A DNA stretch of 64,000 nucleotides, taken from positions 20,355,539 to 20,419,538 of the forward strand of contig OX419342.1 of the NCBI GenBank assembly GCA_948470475.1, read 5' to 3'. The notes below the pieces were generated by a model, which had not been told where the DNA came from, did not search any database, and saw nothing but the letters and a program-made list of their open reading frames with translations. The position numbers and the translations under genes are program-made. Shown piece by piece: positions 11,401 through 21,150 of this stretch. Origin of the DNA: Galaxea fascicularis (Eukaryota > Cnidaria > Anthozoa > Scleractinia > Euphylliidae). Position 1 is the stretch's first letter. Each line of letters begins with the position of its first letter.

Positions 11401-14400
11401 ACGTTAAAAATTGGCGAAAGCATGGAAGTGGACCTGACCGCGAAATAGCTGATATAATGGATAGTTACTACAGGTATTCACATGTTAGGAGCTCTCTTTG
11501 ACCGTGTTCTTTCTTCTTCCCTAAGGAGCTTGACCAGGCAGAGTACATTTCTATGGGATCTGTCGGCTCGCGCAGCTCTGACAGAAGTCCTTCGTCTGGA
11601 CAAACTCTTTCCAATTCCGAGAGCAGCGTACCTGGCTGGCTCAAAAACGTACGTGTTTGATTCTTACTGTAGCACGTGTGCGCAAACCTTGTTAGCCTGG
11701 TATGCCTGTCTAGAACGCAGAGTTTTGCAAGATAATGCCCTCTCAAGAGATTCTCGTCTATCCGTTGCCGGTTCCAGCTTGCCAAGTAGGCCTGTGGACT
11801 GGGTTTAATTGTATATGGACCATTTACCTAGCTAGGAACGGCTGCAAGACTCGAGCTCTGGGCTATAAATTACTGAGGAAGTAGATACTTCGTTAGCTAT
11901 AACAACTTAAAATGGTTAGATATTTTGAAATGTTGGTTCCATCCCCAATTTTGGATGTACAAGAGCCTTTGGGGGCATAGCAATACCTAACTGACCACAC
12001 CCGCGTCATGCCTGGCGAGGATAAGAAGGGTTTTGATTGTAACTGGCTGATTTTCAGGGTCAACCACGTTCTTATAATTTGGCAGTAAAAATTCCTGCGA
12101 AATGTGTCCTTATCGGTTATTTCTCGCGCTCCTCGAGTACTTCTCAAAGCACCGTTAGTTGGGATCCACCTTTTTCTGGACTTACTTATCGCTTTGTTTA
12201 ATCTCCAGGAGCTCCGTGATGCCGAGTATATTCCCATTGATGGCCAGGCGTCGCCCTCACCAATGAGCCGCAAGTAAATAATTGACATTATATTTGTTTG
12301 CCCCAGCATCGTGTAAATGTGTTACATAAGGTGTTTTCAACTCTTTTGGAAACTTTCTTCTACGAATTAAAAACTTCATTATGAAAACATTGTGAAAATT
12401 ATTTGAAAAAGTCTTGGCTTCCGAGGCCCTCTTTCATGTCATTTGTCCATTACCTTACTTCCATAAGTTTCCAAGATCAGACTCTAGAATGCGGATGAAA
12501 TAATTTATGATGTAATGCTTATGTTAGTTTTGAAATCTAGGATTGTTTCATGTTTCAGTGAAGTTTCTGTGTCATCTGTAGCGGTGCAATGCGATCTTGA
12601 GCCAAGTAAGTGTTGTATCTCTTGCTGGGTTCTCAGCTTCAGATTAAAGCCCTGACCAAACGGACTCGCAAGTAGTCGCAAGTAGCTGCAAGCTGAACTT
12701 GCGTTGGGTGGCCAAACAGACTCGCAAGTTTCCTCGAAAGTACACGCAAGTCGCAAAAAAAAAAAAAACATTTTAAGGCTACGGGCGTAGTCCCACGCGG
12801 CCAAAATGTAACCTTATATCCTGTATTTCATTAGCTAATAGGTTGCTATAACAACGAATGGACATCACTCAACTTGCGTCGACTTGCGCGTATATTTGAT
12901 CTCGACAAAAGTGAGTGCAAGTCATCGCAAGTAAGCGCAAGTGCACACAAGCCCCGGCCAAACGGAGACGCAAGTAGTCCCAAGTTTTCAACTTGCGTCT
13001 ACTTGCGAGTACATTTGGCCAGGGCTTAACGAAGCTAAAAGCGTTGATGACAGAAAAAAACGAATAACCTAAACTGAACTCCTCCTGAATGAACTTCAGT
13101 TCTGTTAGGAAAAGAAAATAGTCCCCGCGGGCACAGAAAGTCTTTTTGTTGAGGGGAGGAAGAGGAGGCAAAGCTAGTTTCCAGGGCGGTGGTGGAGGGG
13201 GATGCATTGACAAGGAAGTTAAATGAAATGTTATCGGTGTTGTTTTGACGTGTGTTTTCTTGATATCATTTCAGGCGACGTAGAAGATATGAAAGCTCTT
13301 CTACTGCAGCTACAGCAGGACAACGCCAAGGTAAGTGATGAATTTTTTTATCTTATATCTTTTGTTCTGTTCAGGGAGAAAATATGCTTAATAGGGAGAT
13401 GGGCTAATAGCCAAGTAGTGCGGTCAATACGATCGCTCCGTTAAATACTTCCACAATGTGTCTTCAACTGAACCGTGTTACTCCTTTGTTGTCGTTTGTG
13501 TCCCTAGCTCCGAGAGAAGTTAGCACAACAAAGTAGGAAGATGAAACTTCTCAAACAAGAGGTAAGTGGATATTCACATTTGACCACACAACTCAGTGTA
13601 TATGATCAGAAAAAGTTTGGCTTTCTGTGTTCGTATCATGCAGTGACCATCGCAAGTAACAGCTATTGTAATCTGGGCGTGAGTGACAGTTGCGAGGAAT
13701 GGATCAGAATTTTCTTCGTAAACCGTCCGAACTTAAGTCGGCGAACGACCGCAGATTTTTTGGATTCCGAACTTTGCAACGGACGTTCTTTGACTTGCCT
13801 CAATTATCTTAAATGGCCGCTACTTCAAGAATAAGACATGAAGAAGGACAATAGTAAATCAATATTGTTATCAAATTTTAGTCCTATTAATAAAAATACG
13901 AAGCATTCTCGGTGACTAAATTATGTGCCATGACGTTTCTCTAACAAAATGTAGATTGGAATCTCTAATTCATTTATTCACGTGTCTCTAATCAATTTTG
14001 ATGTATCAAAAAAGTGTTTTAGTTTGTTAGTTGTCTGTGGCTAGAGGTTATATGGGTTATAGGAAATGGATGATCCACAGGGTAAAATTTCAGTCCCCTC
14101 AAAGCTTTTCACCAAACTCTGTATTTGTTTGAACTTTATTCAGAACAATAATTTCGTTGCCAACCAGAAGAGGTTTTGGGAGTTGATCGACTCGTGGCAT
14201 AAAGATTGTCAGCAAGTGTCCTCGCTTACCTTCGGAAATCAAAAGGTATGAGGGTTTATAGTAATGTGATTTGGCTTAATAAGTATCGTTAAATCAAAAC
14301 CAAATTGATTACCCTGGCGAATGGTAACGAGCGCAGAGTGCAATGAACCAATCAGAATGCGGGATAAATGCGTGCATGCAACCGGCGCCAAGCGCGGGAA

Positions 14401-14673
14401 AATGCGCGCGGTTTTTTCTCATTGGTTGAAAAATTGACGTGAATTTTCCAACAAATTGTACTGAATTGAAGCTCCACTGTTGCGGTCGTTATCCAGCTTT
14501 TTTGCGTGTAACCTACACTTAGTAAGTGTAAATTAAATTAAGTGTAAGTGTGAACTGACGTTCCAATATATTTACGTTGCAATCATCAGGGGGGTGAAAG
14601 CGACAGCAGTGCCAGAGGTTCAGCTGAAGCACGCGTCTCGACAGATTCTTCAGATGACACGTGGGAGGTGTGA
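5407..14673 (+). CDS. NEK9: NEK9 orthologue (NIMA-related kinase 9), 3' portion: RCC1 repeats, linker, coiled coil
   Basis: Sixteen GT-AG exons join in phase: 5407-5568, 6364-6402, 6517-6563, 8084-8242, 8691-8749, 9024-9076, 9273-9434, 10165-10410, 11061-11269, 11526-11648, 12209-12273, 12559-12605, 13275-13330, 13508-13561, 14144-14245, 14590-14673 (TGA). They give about 554 residues. The first nine exons encode RCC1-type blades; 'NPVEQVTCGECH', 'YSWGCGEYGRLGLG' and 'PRPIFGALH' match human NEK9 closely as I remember it. A Ser/Gly linker follows with 'PPAWLQDELDQAEYI' and 'VPGWLKNELRDAEYI'. Next is a short coiled coil ('MKALLLQLQQDNAKLREKL') and an acidic tail ending DDTWEV. NEK9 is a mitotic kinase that activates NEK6/7 in centrosome separation. 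Kinase and first RCC1 exons are not recognised here and are presumably upstream. The exon at 11061 has tandem AG acceptors, so its start may shift by 3 bases. No K-x-TQT dynein-light-chain motif is seen in the tail. Confidence 0.9.
5655..6140 (+). repeat. Polypyrimidine minisatellite, ~83-bp period, in NEK9 intron
   Basis: Nearly 490 bases of almost pure C/T. The phrase CCTTCTC starts at about 5714, 5796, 5879, 5953 and 6036, giving spacings of 82, 83, 74 and 83. That is about five copies of a unit with the order 'CCGCCTCCTCC', 'CCCCTCCCTCTCCTCCCAC', 'TTCTCCTCCTACTTCTCC'. The reverse strand is purine-only with many GGAGG runs. Confidence 0.85.
6146..6260 (+). repeat. Two-copy tandem duplication, ~61 bp
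   Basis: Two adjacent copies share 'TTTGAAAAAA', 'TGTAATTATTGA' and 'GGAGACA/TGAGACA' parts, at about 6148-6200 and 6209-6260. They are intronic and non-coding. Confidence 0.6.
7083..7145 (+). repeat. tRNA-derived SINE head, intronic
   Basis: The run 'AAGCTCAGTTGGTTAGAGTG' is a tRNA A-box region. The run 'GGTCACGGGTTCGGGCC' is a slightly decayed B-box at the right distance. Acceptor-stem pairing is not evident. It is best read as a decayed SINE head in a NEK9 intron. Confidence 0.65.
7522..7594 (-). repeat. tRNA-derived SINE head, intronic, reverse strand
   Basis: On the reverse strand, 'TTGTTCAGTTGGTAGAGCAC' (A-box) is followed by 'GGTTGCGGGTTCAAACCCC' (B-box). It is separate in sequence from the forward-strand one at 7083. 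It is likely a SINE, since the acceptor stem is imperfect and it lies in an intron. Confidence 0.65.
7972..8018. repeat. Short inverted repeat (CTTTCGGGATGTC / GACATCCCGAAAG)
   Basis: Thirteen-base arms with a GC-rich loop lie within a larger repeat-like stretch containing 'CGACGATCGAAATAG' and 'ACTACGATCGAAATG'. It is likely a small MITE relic in the intron. Confidence 0.45.
8502..8597 (+). repeat. Tandem duplication of 48 bp
   Basis: 'CACCCCAGGTCAATGTTCAG' through 'TTAATTTTCTGAGAGCC' occurs twice in a row with a single base difference. It is a recent intronic duplication. Confidence 0.8.
10109..10142 (+). repeat. (TTTTA)n microsatellite
   Basis: About seven copies of TTTTA sit just before the polypyrimidine tract of the NEK9 exon at 10165. 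Confidence 0.9.
12645..13029. mobile_element. MITE with TAA target duplication in NEK9 intron
   Basis: The element starts AGCCCTGACCAAACGGACTC at 12648 and ends with the inverted 'TACATTTGGCCAGGGCT' at 13026. It is flanked by TAA at 12645-12647 and 13027-13029. The interior is built of repeated 'CGCAAGTAG' and its complement and a run of A. It is 379 bp and non-coding; the TWA duplication suggests a PIF/Harbinger origin. Confidence 0.7.
14318..14440. repeat. Dispersed 'CCAATCAGA ... GCGCGGGAAAAT' repeat
   Basis: 'GAACCAATCAGAATGCGGG', 'CGCGGGAAAATGCG' and 'TTCTCATTGGTTGAAAAA' occur in order. Related stretches are at about 10842-10920 and, in another arrangement, at 29510-29690. It is non-coding. 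Confidence 0.5.
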
Positions 14674-15390
14674 CAAGTCAATGGATATCAATTTTATTTC
14701 CCTGCATGTGTGATACTTTGAACGAAACTCATGGCGGTGGCGTTCAAGTTTTGCACAAACCAGTTTTGCCTATAATACCCACTTGTGGTTTCTGAACGAT
14801 GTTGATGTGAAGAGCGAATGAAAAATCTGTTTACTTTTTAACAATTTGCTTTTCGTTGAAAAGCTTTGTTGTATATTTAAAACAGCAAATTCTATTTATG
14901 GTGATATTTTGGTGTAATTATTTTATTCGTTTAAGTAAAAAAATTGTATTTAAGGTAAACGCTATTTTGAGGAAAAAGCAAGCGTCTTAATCAAGGTTAC
15001 TTAACAATTTGCATGCTTTTATGCTTTTCCTCTGAAAACGTTTTCAGTAGCGTGAAAGAAGTATTATTTAAGATGTTTTAAGTATCGCAAATTTTGTTAT
15101 GTAATGCTTTTTTACTTAAATACTTATATTTTAATTTAATTGGAGAGAACAACAGATGTAATGTAATACCAAAAGGTCTTGTGAGCAGAAGAACGATACA
15201 AATTTTAATTTACTTTTAAGTTTAAAACACGACACGCGGTTTAGGCGATGTCCACTGGTATCGTCAGTTGTGGAATAATCTACAACAGGTGATTAAATAA
15301 TACTTATTGGAATTGTTCATTAAAACAAATCTGGTAATAAAATAATGCTTGAATACAAATAAGGAACTATATAGAGATTAACTTGTTTAG
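14674..15390 (+). other. Probable NEK9 3' UTR and downstream spacer
   Basis: This AT-rich stretch follows the NEK9 stop and has no exons. Candidate polyadenylation signals are ATTAAA at 15292 and AATAAA at 15336; earlier variants cannot be excluded. Confidence 0.5.
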
Positions 15391-15392
15391 CC

Positions 15393-15600
15393 CCAAGAAT
15401 GATAAGCATCAAATTTCTCTTTTTAATATCAACGCTTTACAAAACAGAGTGGTCACAAGAATTAGGGACAGGATCACAAGCTATCACACAAGATGAATTT
15501 GCTCGATATGTTAACAATTTCTCCCCACTGCTTCTATGGGAAATTAGGGGCAACATATGAGAATTTAATGTTTGATCTTAGCGATTTAAGGGTTAAGTTT
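15393..15600 (+). repeat. Dispersed repeat, copy 1 (pair at 44717-44890)
   Basis: Order of shared blocks: 'AGCATCAAATTTCTC', 'CAGAGTGGTCACAAGAATTA', 'ACAAGATGAATTTGCT', 'GCTTCTATGGGAAAT', then 'GAATTTAA'. The same blocks in the same order occur at 44717-44890. It is non-coding. Confidence 0.75.
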
Positions 15601-15607
15601 GGTTTAT

Positions 15608-16045
15608 TTAAAGTGCACCTAACCCCAAAATATTTTTTTTGCTTAAATACATCTTTGCACCTGTTCGAAACACATTGAGCCATTTTGCGCCTTTTAAAAC
15701 CAAATCTTGACTATTTGTAGGCTGTAAAAGTTACGAGTCATCTGTCCCACGACCGAGCTAGTAAGGGGCATGGGTCTATTCCTTACATGACGTCACAAAC
15801 TGATTTGCATGGCATTAAGTCTTTGTAAAAATGCATGCAAATCAGTTTGTGACGTCATGTAAGGAATAGACCCATGCCCTTTCAAGCTCGGTCGTGGGAC
15901 AGATGATGGCTAGATTTCGTAACTTTTACAGCCTATAAAAAGTCAATATTTGATTGAAATAGGCGCAAAACGGCGCAATATGTTCCAGACAGGTGCAAAT
16001 ATTTATTTAAGCGAAAAAAATATTTTGGGGTTAGGTGCACTTTAA
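15608..16045. mobile_element. Foldback MITE with TTAA target duplication (piggyBac-like)
   Basis: A 430-bp element begins AGTGCACCTAACCCC at 15612, ends GGGGTTAGGTGCACT at 16041, and is flanked by TTAA at 15608-15611 and 16042-16045. Almost the whole element is one imperfect palindrome centred near 15826. The inner part, from 'CTGTCCCACGACCGAGCT' to its complement, is nearly perfect. TTAA duplication is the hallmark of piggyBac elements. There is no coding capacity. Confidence 0.8.
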
Positions 16046-17232
16046 GTTCTCACGTATTTAAGCATTCCTTGTTTGTTTTCGTTTTCATAAACAATTCTAA
16101 TTAATATTATTGAATCAATTGCCATAGATCTAGATTAATTACAGCTGACACTGAATGGCGGTGAAAACCGCCGAAACATGTCTTGTTTTTAAACTTATAA
16201 AACTGCTATGTTTCAAAGAATGTAATGTAACAGTTCGGCTTGTATCTGAACAAATATATGCAGGAAAAAATGTTAGAATTAGCTAGCGAATTTTTTGGTT
16301 GGACAATTAGACCAACAGTAACAGTGGTAAATTATTTATGTCATGTTTACTTAATTGTAGATGTATTTATGAAGAATGGTGTTAAGTAAGATTAAAACAC
16401 GAAATATAAGAAGGCTTTTAAAATAACTTACAGGTGTATTTCTGTGTATTTAGTTTTCCCGTTGATGTGGTGAGATTGGAACATAATGCCTCAGGAATTA
16501 ATACGGTGTTTGTACTGCTACTTCAATTAACGTTGTCTGAAGGCCTACGCGACTACACGGTACGGTGATCCTAGAAAATTATCTTAAAAACGTTCCAAAC
16601 TCAGCTTCACTCACTCCTACAGACATAAAATTATTTCCTTAAAATTCACACCTTAGTATTAACGGCAAAGATTTTAATGATCAGTGTTTGCGTTGTTACA
16701 CTTTTTCGAGAAAGACAAGGCACCAGCTGTTTGAGGTGTAGGTAACTATCCACAGGGTTCTATCTAGGATTTATCGTTTGGGGGAGAAGTCCAGAGTGGC
16801 TGAAGTCCACGAGTTTCCTAGAGGGGGTCCGGGGGTATGTCCATCCGGAAAAGTCTTGAATTTTTGCTGAGATGCAATCTGTTGTATTTTGAGGTAATGT
16901 TGCAGTGTTTTTGTTTTGTTTTTGTTTTTTTTGTGATCGTGATTACGTTCTGACAATGTTAGAATTCGACAGGGAATACTGCATGTGCACTGACCTCGTC
17001 GCATCTGGATGATTTTTCCGATATAGTTATTTATATACTGCAGTGCTAACAACAGATAGAATTATTTGCGGGGGGGAAGCCGGGCGTTTTGGGGGGAGGC
17101 TTTAGGCCCCCTTTTTTCAGATTAAAATCTTGTTTTCTTTCAGTTTGCTTTTATTTTGTTTTGTTTTAGTTAACCATTTGTATAACATCCAGAAGTAGTT
17201 TGTCAGGGTGACACTCCGTTATCGTTTGAGAT
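16046..17232. other. No gene seen; repeat-like spacer
   Basis: 16770-17100 has runs such as 'GAGGGGGTCCGGGGGTATGT' typical of decayed repeats. No exon or RNA gene was recognised. Confidence 0.45.
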
Positions 17233-17641
17233 TTAAGGTGGGGATATACTCGAATTTGAGTGGATCTTTAAGGAGTTTAAAGAAGGGATTGTATTTTTAA
17301 ACAAATGTTTTGAAACACCACCAGACAGTTGACACCCCACACTAAGGTCACTCCAGATTGGTGTGGAACTGACTTGGTGCCCATCTACTAATTTTCAACT
17401 TCAAATTTCAATTTTGAACCTTTATTAAATCTTCAATATTTCCTATTTCCCTAAATCCTTTGAAAAAAAATCTCTTCCCAAATATACCTAAACATCCCCT
17501 AAAAATTCACGAAATATCCCACAACGTAGCTTCGTCTAATGAGCAGAGGGATTTTTGATTGCTTGAAACGCGAACTTGTTATAAACATTAAATCCATGTT
17601 AAGCGACGAAAAAACGGCGTTCGGGTGTACCCCCGCCTTAA
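17233..17641. mobile_element. MITE with TTAA target duplication (piggyBac-like)
   Basis: TTAA occurs at 17233-17236 and 17638-17641. The element starts GGTGGGGATATACTCGAA and ends with the inverted match TTCGGGTGTACCCCCGCC. It is about 401 bp, AT-rich and non-coding. Confidence 0.65.
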
Positions 17642-20109
17642 CATTAAAACCGAGTTTTTGGTTTATCTTGGGTATATCTTGTTAAAAGATTGATCAGAAT
17701 ACTTTCTGTCAAATCTGTGCACTAAACTGCAGCACGGTCTCGATACGACAACAAGTGACATTTTAGACGACACATTACAGATCAAATTAAAATCGCATCA
17801 AATCCCCCACAACTCTGTTTAACGAAGGATACATTACGATAATTGAAGATTCACATTTCTATTGAGAGGATGACAGTTCTAGATGCATTTCTAGCCATTT
17901 GCGAAGACTTAAATTTCAAATTTTTCCTGGGGAACATGCCTCGGATTTCCCCAGCGTACTCATTCCTCGATCTGTGTTACGCTTACATTTAGCCCTCTCC
18001 CTCTCTCTCCCCACTCCCCACACTACAATTCACACTCTGCGGTCCCTGTAAACAAGGGGGAAACATTATTTTACCAGTAAAGGAAGGAAATTTCGCTCGC
18101 AAAGCAGAAATATTTCTTGACCTCAGTAATGAACAGTCATTTTGGTGTGTCCAGAACCCAAAATCTACTTCCCTGGGAACTTTTTCGTGTGGCTTGGTAT
18201 TAATATTACTATTATAACAATAATTACTGTCATATTTAGTGTATGATATTTATCAGTAGCAAATATTTCCCTTGTTTTTTAATGCATATTGAATATTTTC
18301 TTTTTTTTTTTTACAAATTGTTAAATTAGACTTGCCATATTTATTCTTGTACCACACGAATTAGAAATATACGAGATTTTTATATTTGCTAAACAGGTAC
18401 AAAATTCAGGTATGCCTACGATTTTATTAAGAGTTGATTTCTTTGTAATAAAGGTTTTCCTCTATTATTGTTAATATACAACTCTACAATTCTTGACAAA
18501 TAACAAACCTTAGGAAAATGCAGGAAGCGAACTTGACAAGCCCACGGTCGTACAATGTTTTTACAACAATATTTCGTAGTTTTGCAAGCAATTAGTGCTT
18601 ATGTGTAGCTAACAAAGGCAATTGAAGAATTCGTTATATCACAAATTATTCACCTGACATGCACTTATATTATTTCGTCAACAACACATAATTATATTAA
18701 AGCCTTATGGGCAACAGAGAGAGAGGTGTAACGCCCTCCGCTCACACAGAGAGGATTCAGATAGAAAGCTCTTCCCAGATGATGTTTGCTAAGGTAAATA
18801 ATAAGTCGGTTACTATAAAAATCAAGTAGTTTTAATTTTGCTTCCAATTTCAGTTGTGTTGAATGAAATTCAAGTTACAACACCATACCACCATCGACAA
18901 CAACAATTCACGCGTTACGTCATCATCACCAAGATGGCGGACGGTAAACACAAAATAGCTCCCTCATTAGCTCAGTTTGTTCGTCATCAGCGTTTACTCG
19001 TTTCACCATTGTTATCTGTTCCTTTAGAGACTGGCTGAAAACCACCTATTTATTAGGGAGCTTAAGCAACGAGGAGGCAACGGCAACGAGAACTTTACAA
19101 AACAATGAGCATAATTAATAAGCAAAAACAATCTCTGCACGGGCGTTTTACATTTTGGCGTTTGAAATTGTAATGACTGAGGCCCAGTTCAAACGTCGAA
19201 CCTTTCATGTACCGAACTTAAATTACTATTTGGGTCGGCCCAAACCGTATTAAGTTCGACTGTTTGATTCATACGTCGAACTTTTTCATGTGCCGAACCC
19301 AATTCGTGGCTTAAAAAATAGACCATTTTCACCCCTAAAATACGAAAATGAACCAATGAAATTATTTTGAAATGACGTATTTCCCTTCCATTTGCCTTGA
19401 AAAATCATTTTAAGTTGCGTATATTAAGTCAAGTTAGAAAAGCTTTCTGTGTTGTTTTCGCTTTAAACTCAAGGGATTCGCGATCATCTTTTTTTTTTTT
19501 TTGGCGCGTCTTGTTCTTCAAGGAGCTTTCCAAGTAGCGATCAAACACTACTCGGTTGTAAAACCTTTTCCCTTCTGCCGATAAAACTTAAAATATGCTT
19601 ACCTTGCTAGTTCACTCTTCAGTTTGTGTCAGAAAGGAGAAACCTAGGATAGCAGTAATAATTCAATAATTGCTATTAGACAGCACGGTGTGCACCTGTT
19701 TTCGGCCAAACAACAAACCACGGAAAAAACAAGTTCATGTCCTGTTCACACCAAAGTTTAAACATATTTAGTTAAACACAGTTTACAATTGTTTTCTTTA
19801 TAAAAGCTGCGTACTAATGTTTTTTTTTTGTTTTGTTTTTTTACTACAAACTCAACGCAAATTTAAGAACTGTTTAAGTTCATAAAGGCCTGAGTTCCAG
19901 TTTTTCTTTAATGGATTTCAATTTTCTAAACCTGGTTTGATTTAAACATGTTTAGTTGGTGTGAATGGGACGACGTACGTCATCAAGATCAAGCCTCCTG
20001 GCAAGTTTGGTCGATATATCTTGAGTCAGAGCAAATCTAATTATTATTGTTGTCAGCAGAAGCCTCTGCGGAGGAGAGAGATATCGACTTTTGACAGTTG
20101 TTGTCTTGT
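17642..20109. other. No gene seen; intergenic with decayed repeats
   Basis: A possible decayed MITE lies around 19185-19310, where the phrase 'CGTCGAAC' with a 'TTCATGTNCCGAAC'-like tail occurs twice. No convincing exons were found. Confidence 0.45.
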
Positions 20110-21150
20110 TCAAGTTAATATAAGTTCGGTCTTATTGTCATTTAATTTGATTTTATCGTGGAGCATCCAGGTATACAAGGTTCGATTTCGCCGGTTAACA
20201 GCATCATGAGTGCTCACTGCAGAGTCTGGTTTAAACGCTAGATATAACTGTGTATCATCTACATACGTGTGAGCATGTGGCAAGTGACCTTTGACAACAT
20301 CAAATAGTTTACTTGCATACAATGTAAAAAGTGACGGTCCCAAGCACGGCCCTTGAGGAACGCCCTTTGTTGACTGAAATTTGTCAGAGACTTTCCCATC
20401 TTGTGAAACGCGCTGGAATCGGTCAGTTAGGTATGACCTAAACCAATGCAACACGGTATCCCTTATCCCAAAACTGTTGCTTAAGCGCGATAAGAACACC
20501 GAGTGCTCCACCGTATCGAAAGCGGCACTGAGGTCCAATAGCACCAGTAGTACCACGTGTTGGCGATCCACGGCGCCAATGATGTCATGTGCATTTTAAG
20601 AAGTACAGTTTCGGTGCTGTGACCTCTTCTGTAAGCTGACTGCAGCCTCAGATAGAGGTCAGATGGGTGTGGACCTGGTCGAATGCCGCGGGCTCCGTCA
20701 GTTTTGAGACATATTGTAAATTACTGACCGATCGAAGGTTGCTAAAATCGTAAACTCCAACTCTTTTTTGTCGTGAATCAACCAGTGCCTCTTTCCATAA
20801 CTTCGAAAAGTGTCCTTCTAGTAACTATGAGTTAATCATTTGAGTGATAACTGGTAAGAGTTGGTCACTAGTTTTTATGCAAAAACAAGCCTTGCTGGCA
20901 TTAGATCGAGACGAGTTCCCAGAAGATTTCTGAATAAGTGTCAGCACGTCACTCTGGAACTCAGGATCGTCCGGTATTGACTCAGTGATTGAAATAGCTG
21001 TGGCGTTTATCTGATCACGAATCTTAATTATTGTATGCGCAAAGAATTTTCCAATGTCATTGGCCAATAGAACCTTGAATAGAACATGTAGTGAAAAAAG
21101 GTTCCCCTTCAACTTAAAAAGGTCGGTAAACATTTCAATTGCAGCCAATT
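20110..21150 (-). mobile_element. Degraded non-LTR retrotransposon (LINE) reverse transcriptase
   Basis: The reverse strand at 20571-20110 encodes RT core motifs: 'LLDLSAAFDTVEH' (motif A), 'GVPQGPCLGPSLFTLYA' (motif B region) and 'YVDDTQLYLAF' (catalytic motif C, YVDD). Upstream, 21148-20825 encodes 'LANDIGKFFAHTIIKIRDQI' and 'SITESIPDDPEF', the pre-RT part of the same family, in a different frame. Frameshifts separate the parts and no endonuclease or 3' domain is seen. It is a dead CR1/L2/Rex-type LINE copy; the exact clade needs a phylogeny. Confidence 0.8.
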
